DNA of 64,000 nucleotides, from NCBI GenBank assembly GCA_051294375.1, contig CM119264.1, forward strand, positions 29,517,182 through 29,581,181, given 5' to 3'. The first letter of the stretch is position 1, and every line of letters starts with the position of its first letter. Made by a program: the position numbers and the translations under genes. The stretch is from Paraspadella gotoi. Taxonomy: Eukaryota; Chaetognatha. Positions 1 to 12,700 of the stretch are shown here, in pieces. The notes under the pieces are model-generated. The model did not search any database. It was not told where the DNA came from and worked only from the letters and a program-made list of their open reading frames with translations.

Positions 1-1630
1 TCTCTCTCCATCCGGGGAGGACGAATGAGAGGGCAGACTAGTATTGATATAGTACGATAAATATTATTTGAGGGAGCGCAATGGTCCATGTACACAAGTC
101 AAACAATCTTTGAAATATTATACCACTTCACTGATAGGAAAATCAGGTACTATTTTATTATCTTTTAAGAGGGATAAAGGCCAAAGTCAGGGGCAAGATA
201 GCTTATTAATTAAATGAATGCATCATTTTCATACCGGTCGTACCAATTTCATAAGGAGAGTACTATATAATAAGTTATGTATGAATAACAAAAAGTGTTA
301 TGTATGAAACTCAGCAGAACTGCCACCTGAAAGACTCCCCCTAGTGGAACCGCCGTCGCCATGACGACCATCATCACGTGACGTCGTTTGGCGGGAAAAG
401 TTTCGAGGACCAAAACGAAAGCCGAGGTCGCCACGCCCACCTGTATCGGCGAAATCTATCAATCAAAGCAATCAATCAATGAAACAATCAATGACTAAAA
501 TCTAGCATGAATCAATTATTAAATCAATTAATCAATCAAGCCATCAATCAATCAATCAACAAAATCAATTCTTGACTCACGTGAAGACATCCTTGAATTC
601 CCCGGATGAAGAGGTAAGACCAAAAGCTTCGAGAGAAGTTGGCGAGGATGTGGGAGATCCCGATGATGGCGAGAGACAGGAAGTGGAGTGGCTTTCGTCC
701 GAATCTGAGAAGAGAGCAAATTGTTTTACAAAGTGTCGATCCAAAGTTAAATAAGTATATATTTTCATTTAAATTAAATTAATTAAATTAATCGCTATTA
801 AATCTTAATAAAACTGTCCGCAAAATAATAAAAGATAAGTTGTAACAGAACCGAATAAAAAAAAAGAAATAATTTAAACAGCTACAATATGCAAATGAGA
901 TTAAGGAACACAACTGTAGAGCTTAATTATACCTGTCGGCCAAAGGCAGGAGCAGCGCACCGACGCCGCAGCCGACGTAAAACAGCGTCTGACACAAACC
1001 GAAGGCGTCCAACTCTTCATCGCAGTCAAGACTTAAATCTTTTAAGATGTTGTCGCTGTGACTCGAAGGCGTTTTGGCGGGAAGGTCCGTGCCCGAGGCA
1101 GAGCGGGCCGTGCCGTTTAGGGTCAAGGCGGAACGGGCCGTGCCGTTCGGGGCAAAGGTTGGGCGAGTAAGGTTTCCGTCGTCTTTGTCTTCTTTGTCGT
1201 CGTCGTTTGCCGATTCCAAGCAGAGCCATCGAGTGACAAGCGGTTCCATCTTCGCGGTGCCATTGGCTCGATGCCATTCCAACGGCACCATTGCTTCCAT
1301 GACCTCATTTCGCATCGCTCTTCCATCTGATTCATTTGATCTTTCGCCAAGATCCGTTTCCTTCTCTACTTTCAACGATTCTCTCCACGCGGCGCCAATC
1401 TCTCTCCCAACGCAGCGCCGTGGCGTGTCGTTGCGTTGAACTACGCAGCGCAGGCGCGTCGCGTCGTCGATACGCGTCGTGAAGTGAGGGAGGAAGATAT
1501 TGGAGGAGGAAAGGAGGAGATTGAAGAAGAGGAGGAGGAAAGGGATGGAGGAATAAGAGGAACCGAGACGACGGAGAATCCAGTCGAGATCACCGAGCAT
1601 TGCTGGAGTCGATGGAGCTGGAGTTGACAA
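1..1630 (-). CDS. SLC22-type organic cation/anion transporter, 5' part (3' end outside window)
   Basis: Four minus-strand exons join in phase: 933-1630, 581-704, 327-440 and 1-37 (cut by the window edge). Exon 1 has one hydrophobic segment near residues 25-47, then a long hydrophilic loop with several N-glycosylation sequons (NDT, NES, NGT, NLT), then a second membrane segment ending in LPLADR. Exon 2 supplies the next residues FGRKP, completing the ADRFGRK loop typical of SLC22 major-facilitator transporters after TM2. Exon 3 carries the TSAFVLVLETFPAKRR stretch, which resembles the TM4-TM5 region of the family; exon 4 begins with a segment ending GWRE, resembling the family's DWR motif. A large glycosylated loop between TM1 and TM2 is also a family trait. 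The start is placed at 1630; an in-frame Met at 1600 (MLGDLDW) is equally plausible. Substrate cannot be inferred. About two thirds of the protein is missing. Confidence 0.8.
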
Positions 1631-2049
1631 GGATTATGGCAGCGTCGCTGGCGATGATGTCGGGGATGTTGAAAGGGAATGTTGCTGTATAAAGTTGATG
1701 TAGTTGAAAAATGAGGGCGAGTAAAAGTTGCTAAGAGCGACGTCGACTTTCACGACGTAGGGATGAAGTCGACTCGTGAGAATTAGTTCTCACAAAAACG
1801 ACGAAAACGAAAATTAATGAGACTTTGATATCAAAAGAAGTTCAACCGTCAGAATGAAAATTTATCAAAACAGGACGATCGCAAACTCATTTGAAATAAT
1901 TCGCAAATTAATCTGATACATTCACCCGATGATATATTTAAATGACTGAATTGATTTTAAGTTGAAAAACAAATGAATAAAAACAAAGTTTTTTTGGTTT
2001 TTTGTTGATGTGGATTTCAACGGGAGTCGTACAAGTAGATAATTTGTTC

Positions 2050-2054
<5 letters not shown>

Positions 2055-2119
<65 letters not shown>
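2055..2119. repeat. (GA)n microsatellite
   Basis: About 32 uninterrupted GA dinucleotides in intergenic DNA. Confidence 0.95.
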
Positions 2120-2122
<3 letters not shown>

Positions 2123-3777
2123 AAACTTGTGCCCTAGTTTTCATTTAGCTATGAGCTGAAAATAGGTGAAACTTATGTTTTATTGCTTTGGTTCAATCAG
2201 AGCTACGTAGAATTTTTAAAATAAACTTTACCTTATAAATAAACTTTTTTATCGCTGTGCCTAACTAATGTTTGGCAATAGGCCCATTTCCGTTTACTTT
2301 AAAGGAAGTTCAATCTTATCCTTTTTTATTTTATTCAAAATTAGCAATTACTTATTCATTATTCATTATTGAATATTAGGCCTAAGTTTTGCAGCTGAAC
2401 TGAGAACTGAGAACTGAGAACTGTGAACTGAGAACTAAGAACAACTGAACTGAGAACAACTGTTTTAGATTTTTACATGTTTCCTATTTCTTTATCATTA
2501 ATGAAAAAAGCGTTAATCGATTTTTATTCATTTTAATATAACCAACGATGATACATTAACTGACAATAAGAATAAGACAATTTACAATCGTAAACATTCT
2601 CAATTCACTTCATAGACACACAATAATTGGTAAAGGTTAAACATAAACGTACATTACCGATGCATAAAAAGAAAAAAACTTTTTTTTGTCCGTTTCGTAA
2701 GCTTGTTTCAATCATTTTAATTAATAATTTGAGTAAGACAAAGAGAAAAGTAGAAACGAGATAGAGACAGAGACATCATTTTTCTCTACTCAACTTTAAA
2801 AACATCGAAAACGTAGGAAATAAAAAAGACGGAATTTGTTCTTTTGTTGAAAATAAAAGATAATGAAAAATTTTATCCCTCAATCCCTCTATCGGTAACA
2901 AAGTAAATTAAGTATTCGATAATCTTTTTTTTTTTTTTTTAGTATTCATTGAAAACAATCTCGGCTATATTAATTAGTTTTTAATCGTTTATTTCTCTAA
3001 TCAAAAAGACAATTCACAAAAAAAAAAGTTTGACGAGTGAAAACGGAACGAATCGCGTGAGAGATATGAGATATGACTAGTAAAAAGAACAACTCATTTT
3101 AACAAAATGAGACAGAAATAAACAATTGAAACTGGAACGAGTAGGAAGATGAAAGATTTGGTGAAAAAAAAATTATCGATGAATTTATTCAACTAATAAT
3201 TAATTTAATCAAATCAAATCGGGCAGCGAGAAAATCTCTTCGTTTTTTGTTTTTTTTAATGCCTTGGGGTTTGAAAGAGAATCGCGTTTTTTTTTTTATT
3301 CTTGGCCTTTTTTTAGAGGAGTCTATGTTTTTGTTGCAAATGTTTTGGTTGTTGTGGTTGTAATTCTTGTTTTTGTTTATTCTTTTCGTGGTTTGTAGTC
3401 GTTATTGTTGTTGTTGTCGTCGTTGTTGTCTTTGAACTTTCCTTGTCGCGAATTTCTTTATCCGTAGATCTTTTCGCCGCGAGACGACAAGGCCCCTTTT
3501 TTTTTCGAGACGTCGCGCCATCTGTATCTTTTTTTTTCGATCGAGGCCACGCCCTCTTTTTTCTCGTCGACGTCACGCCTCCTTATTTTTTCCTCCTTCG
3601 TACGCCATCTTGTTTTTTTCAGAATCCAATGGGCGTGTCCGTGGGAACAGAGGTGGTCGATCTGCGATTCGGGGATAATTTCGTTAATCGGCGATTTTTC
3701 GAGATCAAGGAATTTTCTTTTTTAATCGCCAGTGGGAAAAAGTGCGTTTACATTGTGCGAAATAGCAGGGAACTCAT

Positions 3778-3895
<118 letters not shown>

Positions 3896-4900
3896 ATCCG
3901 ATTTTCTGTGTGCAAAATTTAAACGATTTCTGTCAACTAGATCTAACAATCGTTATTTGGCATTCAAATAGAAAAAAGAAAATGTGAACATTCTTCTTAC
4001 TTTTTTCCTCTCTCGGAATTCAGAACATTTTCGTAAACTAACAAGGACTTATAATGTTTTAAAAATCAAAATAGTAGTTTTTTTGAGCGGGGAAATCACG
4101 TGACTCAAAGTGACTCCAAGATTAAAGTTCACAAGAAAATCTAAAGAATCGAATGTCCCATTAACGCTTACGCTTATGAGTCCGACTAGACATTAACTAC
4201 GAAACGAAATATTCACGGAGTCACTTACAGCTCACGTTGATGAAATTATTGTTGTGACAGTGCAAATCATTTTTTAAACTTCTCTGTTTCTAGTTAAAAA
4301 AAAAGTTCACTTAGCTTTTTTTCATGCAACTCAAGATGGACAGTTTGCATGAAAACGTAGCTAACTCGTGTAAGAAAGTGTGCGGACGATCGTTAAGAAT
4401 ACTTGAAAAATTATTACTGATGATAAAATGAAGAGAAAAACACCGACGTGCATTTTTTGTTTGTTTGTTAATTCTTTAATTATTAACTGACATTACCTCC
4501 GTTTTTTTTTACTCTTCTGAATTAAGAGTCTACAATTTTCTATCTGGTGCTTTAAAACCATTTGGGTTTTCTGCGAAAAATTCAATTCAATCGAAAAGTG
4601 TGAAAAATGTTCAGTTATGAAATTTGGGTGAATTTTTAAAATTAATCTCACTCCAATAAAAATGAAGGCTCCTCCGTAACAACAATGACACTGTGAAATG
4701 TCACGGCGGTGACACGGCGGTGACAAATTCACAACCTCCGCCTCGTGGTGGTTATATAAAAGAGTAATATAAAAAATTAAACAAAAATAAATCTTAAATA
4801 AACCGAATACAATAAAATAAGCTCTAGAATCGACTGAAAAGGGTGGCTTGATTGTGCCTTTCCGCACGAGTGGCTCGTCCACTCGCTCCCACCAAGCGAT

Positions 4901-5040
4901 TCACCTGAAAGCCTCTTCTTCCTCCTCATCCTCCCTCATTCCTCCGTTCAGCTCGATGTCCGCAATTTCCTCCAAAGAATCCAGAACAAGATGAAGGCGT
5001 CGATGGTGATCGAATCCGCCGAAGCAGTCCTTCAGGAAGC
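4901..5040 (-). CDS. Peptidase exon 21: C-terminus with acidic extension
   Basis: Starts GFLKDCFGGF, matching the final FLKxCF of DPP family proteins, then continues about 35 residues past the usual end to a tail with EDEEEEEAFR. The stop is TGA at 4901-4903. Confidence 0.88.
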
Positions 5041-8000
5041 CTTAATTAAAAGTATAATTAAAATGTTATGATATTTGAAATAATAATTATTTAATCGTTA
5101 ATTGAACCACAAATAAAAATCATCTTTTGGCAATGAAAAATACAATTGTTACACGTTAAAGATAATAGAAAAGAAATTAATAAATATTTTATTAAAACAC
5201 GACAATATGTAAATGATATTGATGACTCATAGATTGATTTCAACGATTGATTAATTGGGTTGAATTGATTTAATTAATTGAACTTTTATAGTTTTCCGTT
5301 CTCCAATTCTCTCACCGGTAATGAGCTTGTAAAGATGCTTCCTCGTGGGATCCCCGACGAGCCCGTGATGCTTGTCTGGATAGACTTGACTCCTAAATTG
5401 GATTCCTTCTTCGATCATGCTTTTCGTCAGCATCGCCGAGTGTTGGTAGTGGACGTTGTCTGAAACGAAAATGATATTTAGTGCGACAAGTTCACAATAT
5501 TTTACTCAGGACAATTCACCAAAAAAAAATGAAAAATTTAAAGATTTGCAATATTAGGATACCTTAGCCTAGGGGAGATGTCCTTGTAAACCATTGAAAC
5601 AGTTCGTAAGAAGAGTATACAACTTCATTTATATTGCTTCTCTAAGAGTTAATAAACTAGACCCTAGACAGTAAGGGAGCTTACAGGTTAAACTGGTTAG
5701 AGTCCTGCTAGGTTATTATCCTGTAAGACGGAGGAGGGTCTTAACCCATCGATTGATTGATTGATTGATTGATTGTTGATTTATTAAAATAATGAATAAT
5801 TTTATTTTGTAGAATGTATTATTTGATTTAAAACTATTCTAAATACCATCTGCCGTCCCGTGAATGAGAAGGAATTTGACTTTCTGGAAGTTACTGGCCA
5901 GCGAAGAAACGTTGGCGTTCTGAGGAAAAAAAAACATAAACATTATAATATAAAAGGATATATATATATATAAAGGATTTTTTTTAAATGCCGTCAGCGA
6001 GACTCACTCTATAATTGTAGAAATTGTCTTCTTTGGACGGATTGCCCATGTATCGCTCGGTGTATATGCTATCTGAAATTTGAAAGAAAGATTTATTGAT
6101 TGATAGATTCATTGACTGTTAGATTGATAGATTGATTGATTGATTTACTGAAAGATTGATAGATTGACTGACTGATAAATTTTTTAATAGATATATTAAT
6201 TAATTGATTGATTGATCGATTCCATCCACCCTTCACCATAATAAGTCCAGTCGGTCACGGGTGCTACTGCGACGCCGCACTGGAAGAGGTCGTGCTCCAC
6301 GTTGCGGCCGAGGACGGAGGCGGCGACGAAGCCTCCGTAGCTCCAGCCCATGATCGCCATCTTGAGGGGATCCACGTAGTGGACGTTGTCTTGGAAGTAT
6401 CTGGATTAGAAACTATCTGGATTAGTATCTGGATTAGAAATAAAAGGATTGTGAGGCGAATTGAACAGATGGCGCTCTTAAAAATTAACATGAATTTAGC
6501 GAAAAAGGAATTTGTGGTGAAAGTTAAATTTATAAAGAATCATTAAATAAAACGGAAAATGTAAAATGTAAAATCTACAAGTTTTGCCGTTTGATTTCTT
6601 TAGCCAAAAAAACTCATGAAGCACAAATTTGAAAACACAATTTTTCATTTATTTCCAATTTACAATTTGTTTGAAATGACTAAGAAAGAATTTATCAATG
6701 TTTGCTTCAGCACCATTTTTTTAGTTTTACAACAATTTAGAAATAAGTAAATCAGCGACCAAATTTCACAAAGTCACTTTCACCACAATATTAGAACTTA
6801 ACAATAGAACAACGTCCTTCATCGGATTCACCTCGCTGCCGCCATTTGATCGTCGACCTCCAAAGTCCCCAACTTCCGGTAGATGGCGTGAAGGAAGGCG
6901 TCGCCACGACCTCCAGTTCCTCGTCCGTCGACAGTTACGACGATGACGTCGTGATAAGAGGCCAGGTAGTGATCCCAATCCAATTTCCACTCGTAGGTCA
7001 CTTTTTGAGACCCGGGTCCGTTGTAGACTTGGAAGAGGGTCGGGTAGCGGACGATCTAATTGGGGGGGGGAGAGTCAGGAAATGAAAATGGTAATTGTAA
7101 ATGGTAAAAGTTGTTAAAAATTGTGGATCAGGGTTAAAGGTTTGGGTTAAGGGACAGGGTTTAGGATTAGGTTAGGATTAGGGATTATGGTTATTGGTTA
7201 GGGATCAGGGTTAAGGGTTAGGGTTTAGGATTAGGGTTAGGATTAAGGATTATGGTTAGGGATAAAGGTTAAGGGTTAGGGGTTAGGGTTTAGGACTAGG
7301 TAAGGATTAGGGATTATGGTTAGGGATCAGCGTTCGGTATTAGTTTTTAAATATAAGAACATCATCGCAGGATTATCAAGTCACCAAAAGCAAATCGGAT
7401 CGGAGACTCGGGCGATCTTCGGGGAAATGGAATCGCCGAATCCTGATTGGTCAAGTATAACATTGAGTTCCTCAATTTCTTTTGAGATAATCCACTAATT
7501 AATCTGGTCCACAAGCATGGAAACGGAATTGACAAATCAGCTTGCAAAATCATTGGAACTGTAAATTATACCCGTGTCGCCGATCCTCTTCCTTAGTTAT
7601 AAATAAACTTAGCTTGTTCTAGTTTCAGTAGCATTGATCAAGACTCCTGCCCGTGTCTCACCGTCACCTTTATTCTCAGAATAAAATCTCATCTCGATTT
7701 CGCTTCTAGAAATCCATGAGTTTTTCCTTCAATGTGGTGGCAGCGGTGGGATTCGAACCCTCGTCTCCGAAGAGACTGGTTAAATATCAAGGTTAAAATC
7801 AAATTCTGGGATAAACGAACAGAAACTGGGACCTCTTGGAATAGAGAGCCAATCTTTTTTGTCCTCATGTGACTCTTCAAAAGCTCACCCCACACTACCC
7901 CGTATCCATCGCAACGACCTTACCTCTTTCTTGTTGAGGACGGGAGGAAGGATGACCTGCGCCCAAAGGTGAGTATCGTCTTCGTCTCCCAAAGGAATCG

Positions 8001-9710
8001 ATATCCACTCGGTCGTCGACATCGCCGTTCCGTTGAGGAGACCCTGCAGGTCCGAGTTGTCCTCCAGCAAGAGCAAGGCTGTCGAATAGCGGTTGAGTGT
8101 GGCTGATTTTATTGGATTTTTTATGGTTTATTTGATTTGATTTTTGATTTGATTTTTGATTTGATTTTTGATTTGATTTTTGATTTGATTTGATTTGATT
8201 TTTGATTTGATTTTTGATTTCATTTTTGATTTCATTTTTGATTTCATTTTTGATTTCATTTTTGATTTCATTTTTGATTTCATTTGATTTGATTTAATTA
8301 ATTTAAAACATCTAAGGATTAATTTCCTATCAAATTTAATCTACCAGTATCGTTGGCGTCCAGATCTATATCTGCTCGATGCAATGTGACACTCGGCAAC
8401 GCAGGACCGTGACACGTAAGGATGTAGTGTTTTGCGGCGGGCGAGAAGTTCACGCTGTTTAAGGTCGAGTTAATAAACGTGAATCGTGATTGAAATGTAC
8501 AGTTAGTGGTTAAGGTTTATGATTAGGTTAAGGAATAGATTTGTAATTAAGATTTGGGATTTAGTTTGTGATTAGGGTATTAGAGATTGATTAAATTTAT
8601 GTAGGTTAAATATTGAAATTAAATTAAATTCTGGGAGAGAAGAACAGAAATGGAGCACTTATGGCAACTGCCGGGTTGCCTGTGATGCCCATTGGGATGG
8701 GGCATCTCACTGTTGGCTTTGGGGCTTCCGACCCTCAGTGACGCATCCAGTCACTGGCGCGGTTACCCTAGGACGGTCTCGCTTTGCCAACGCAGAGGGA
8801 AGTCATTAAGAACTGTGGATGGAACACTACGCCTGGGATGGTGTGTTCCCCCTCTGAGCCAATGGATTTGGCTGAACGATGGTGGACGTGAGGCGGTGTG
8901 AATATACCGCCACAGGATCCCCGGACCAAGACATCACTCAGGTTCCTCAAGCCTGAGAGGTGTCTGACAAGACTGTCACCATAGTGGGAGAGAGAGAGAG
9001 AGAGCGCGAGTTGTGGGGGCATAGGCGTTTGTCTTAGCGTACCCAGGGGCATAGGCGTTTGTCGTAGCTACCCAAAGTCGGCAGGGCATAGGCGTTTGTC
9101 GTAGCGTACCCTGAGAAGGTTGCGTGTTCGATAGTAGGGCTCACCACTTATGGCAACAGCCGGGTTGCCTGTGATGCCATTGGGATGGGGCATCTCACTG
9201 TTGGCTTTGGGGGCTTCCTGACCCTCAGTGATGCATCCAGTCACTGGCGCGGTTACCCTAGGACGGTCTCGCTTTGCCAACGCAGAGGGAAGTCATTAGG
9301 ACTGTGGATGGAACACTACGCCTGGGATGGTGTGTTCCCCCTCTGAGCCAATGGATTTGGCTGAACGATGGTGGACGTGAGGCGGTGTGAATATACCGCC
9401 ACACACTCTCGGAAAAGAGAGCATTTTTTTTTAAATTGCGAACGTTCAATAATTTTTTTTTTTGCAAATCACTCACATCTGATAATTGTCTTGGAAAACG
9501 TCATCGAGAGGAGACTAATAATATATTATATTTATTTTTATAAATCGCCAAATATGAAATATCGAATGTCACATATATATTGACCCGCGTCATGAGACTT
9601 TTTTTCCAGTTGAGCGAATCAACATTCGCTTTGCCTTTTTTGACTCAAGGTCATAGAAATTCTGTTCCGCAGTCTCTCTTTCTCTNNNNNNNNNNNNNNN
9701 NNNNNNNNNN

Positions 9711-9796
<86 letters not shown>

Positions 9797-12700
9797 AGAC
9801 TGCGGAACAGAATTTCTATGACCTTGAGTCAAAAAAGGCAAAGCGAATGTTGATTCGCTCAACTGGAAAAAAAGTCTCATGACGCGGGTCAATATATATG
9901 TGACATTCGATATTTCATATTTGGCGATTTATAAAAATAAATATAATATATTATTAGTCTCCTCTCGATGACGTTTTCCAAGACAATTATCAGATGTGAG
10001 TGATTTGCAAAAAAAAAAATTATTGAACGTTCGCAATTTAAAAAAAAATGCTCTCTTTTCCGAGAGTGTGTGGCGGTATATTCACACCGCCTCACGTCCA
10101 CCATCGTTCAGCCTAAATCCATTGGCTCAGAGGGGGAACACACCATCCCAGGCGTAGTGTTCCATCCACAGTCCTAATGACTTCCCTCTGCGTTGGCAAA
10201 GCGAGACCGTCCTAGGGTAACCGCGCCAGTGACTGGATGCATCACTGAGGGTCGGAAGCCCCCAAAGCCAACAGTGAGATGCCCCATCCCAATGGCATCA
10301 CAGGCAACCCGGCTGTTGCCATAAGTGGTGAGCCCTACTATCGAACACGCAACCTTCTCAGGGTACGCTACGACAAACGCCTATGCCCTGCCGACTTTGG
10401 GTACGCTACGACAAACGCCTATGCCCCTGGGGTACGCTAAGACAAACGCCTATGCCCCCACAACTCGCGCTCTCTCTCTCTCTCTCCCACTATGGTGACA
10501 GTCTTGTCAGACACCTCTCAGGCTTGAGGAACCTGAGTGATGTCTTGGTCCGGGGATCCTGTGGCGGTATATTCACACCGCCTCACGTCCACCATCGTTC
10601 AGCCAAATCCATTGGCTCAGAGGGGAACACACCATCCCAGGCGTAGTGTTCCATCCACAGTCTTAATGACTTCCCTCTGCGTTGGCAAAGCAGACCGTCC
10701 TAGGGTAACCGCGCCAGTGACTGGATGCGTCACTGAGGGTCGGAAGCCCCAAAGCCAACAGTGAGATGCCCCATCCCAATGGGCATCACAGGCAACCCGG
10801 CAGTTGCCATAAGTGCTCCATTTCTGTTCTTCTCTCCCAGAATTTAATTTTAATTTCAATATTTAACCTACATAAATTTAATCAATCTCTAATACCCTAA
10901 TCACAAACTAAATCCCAAATCTTAATTACAAATCTATTCCTTAACCTAATCATAAACCTTAACCACTAACTGTACATTTCAATCACGATTCACGTTTATT
11001 AACTCGACCTTAAACAGCGTGAACTTCTCGCCCGCCGCAAAACACTACATCCTTACGTGTCACGGTCCTGCGTTGCCGAGTGTCACATTGCATCGAGCAG
11101 ATATAGATCTGGACGCCAACGATACTGGTAGATTAAATTTGATAGGAAATTAATCCTTAGATGTTTTAAAATTAATTAAATCAAATCAAATGAAATCAAA
11201 AATGAAATCAAAAATGAAATCAAAAATCAAATCAAAAAAAATCAAATCAATAAAATAATCAAAAATTTCAAATTCAAAAATCAAATCCTCTCTCTCTCTC
11301 TCATCCCCCGGATTTGTTCCCGACCTTCGGCTTTTAAATATTAAATCAATGTCTCATTCAAAAGTAAAAACTTGTTCGCATATTTCCCATTTTTCCTCAT
11401 TCTTTTGCCATATATGCATCTCATATATTCTCTTTCCCTCTCACACTTTCTTCCTCACATCTTCCTTTTTCACGACCTCACCTGTAATATTCACAGTTTT
11501 TCTTCATGTTGCAAGTGACGCATTCTGGAGTCACAAGTGACGCGCGAGAGGACGCCACAAATATTCTGTCAAAATAAAAATAGATTTACAAACCAAATAA
11601 TCAATATGATTGAACTAGTTATTATGTCGTTCAAATCTAAATAGGATTATCATTTTATAATTTTATAGAGAGAATTCCAGCTCAGTTCTTTTTCACTTAT
11701 GTTAAGACTTTTTCAAAGTTGTCCCGCCAACAGATTTGAGATAACCCCTAATTGTCGACATGCTTTTTCAGTCTCACCAATGGTGATACCCTTCGAGATT
11801 GTACAGGTGCTTTTTTTTTTCAGATAGAGATGTCTTTACAGACGATCTCCTACCTGTAGAGATGTCTTTTGAGAGGATTGCCTCCCGTGCCGATGAAGTA
11901 AAGGATTCCATTGACTTGGTCGTAGGCGGCGAGTTCCATCACATCCCAAGGCTCGTGCGTAAGAATGTGTTGCGCCCCGGGTTTGTCCAGAGTCTAAATT
12001 ATAATTCGCTTTCAATTTGACGAGGGTCAAAGAAGGTGGTGATGCTTTGATTTTACAAACAGGTAATACTTATTGAATTTTTTTAAAGGTTTCTTAAGAG
12101 CTACTTAGGTCTCATTTTAATGTTAATTAAGTTAATAAAAACATTATTATATCGTGGATTAACTTATTCGCCATCTTTGCTTTTACGCTTTTTAAGACAA
12201 ATAAACTTCAGACCTTTCATACGAAAACAGTTTACAAAATCAATCTTTTTTCCATTATTTGACGCGCTGCAGACTTTGCGCCTTGTGCATCAACACCATT
12301 AGACACTGTGGAGCAACTACTTCAATCACATTCGCCACTGTGCCGCACAGACATTTTCTCTCACCGACGAATTGACGAGAACTATTTGCTTGAAGGCGCC
12401 GCGAATTCCGTCCTCCACCGGAAGTAGTAAGAAGTAGGCGTCGCCGGATGGAACGAATAGAGGCGGTCGCGTCGCCTCCACCCATCCGCGTTGGACGCCA
12501 TGAGCCACTACCTCGGCGCTCTGAGCGGTGAGGGAATGGGTCTGTGGCTTAGAGATAGACGGATAGACAGACAGAAAGATTGAAGGGTGAAAGGACACAC
12601 AGATAAAAAGATAAAACTGACAGACGAACAGTAAGACGGACAGATAGACGGACTGACAGATAGACTGAAAGACTACAAGATGAAACGGCGAAAAGAACAG

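Noticed and set aside
7125-7330. Interstitial telomere from a chromosome fusion
   Set aside because: Repeats are very degenerate, short, and recur in the same transposable-element context at two other sites, so an element core explains them better.
8659-10815. Possible protein genes in the palindrome (several 70-100 codon frames)
   Set aside because: The same frames recur as copies on both strands within a repeated non-coding block and lack splice logic or domains.
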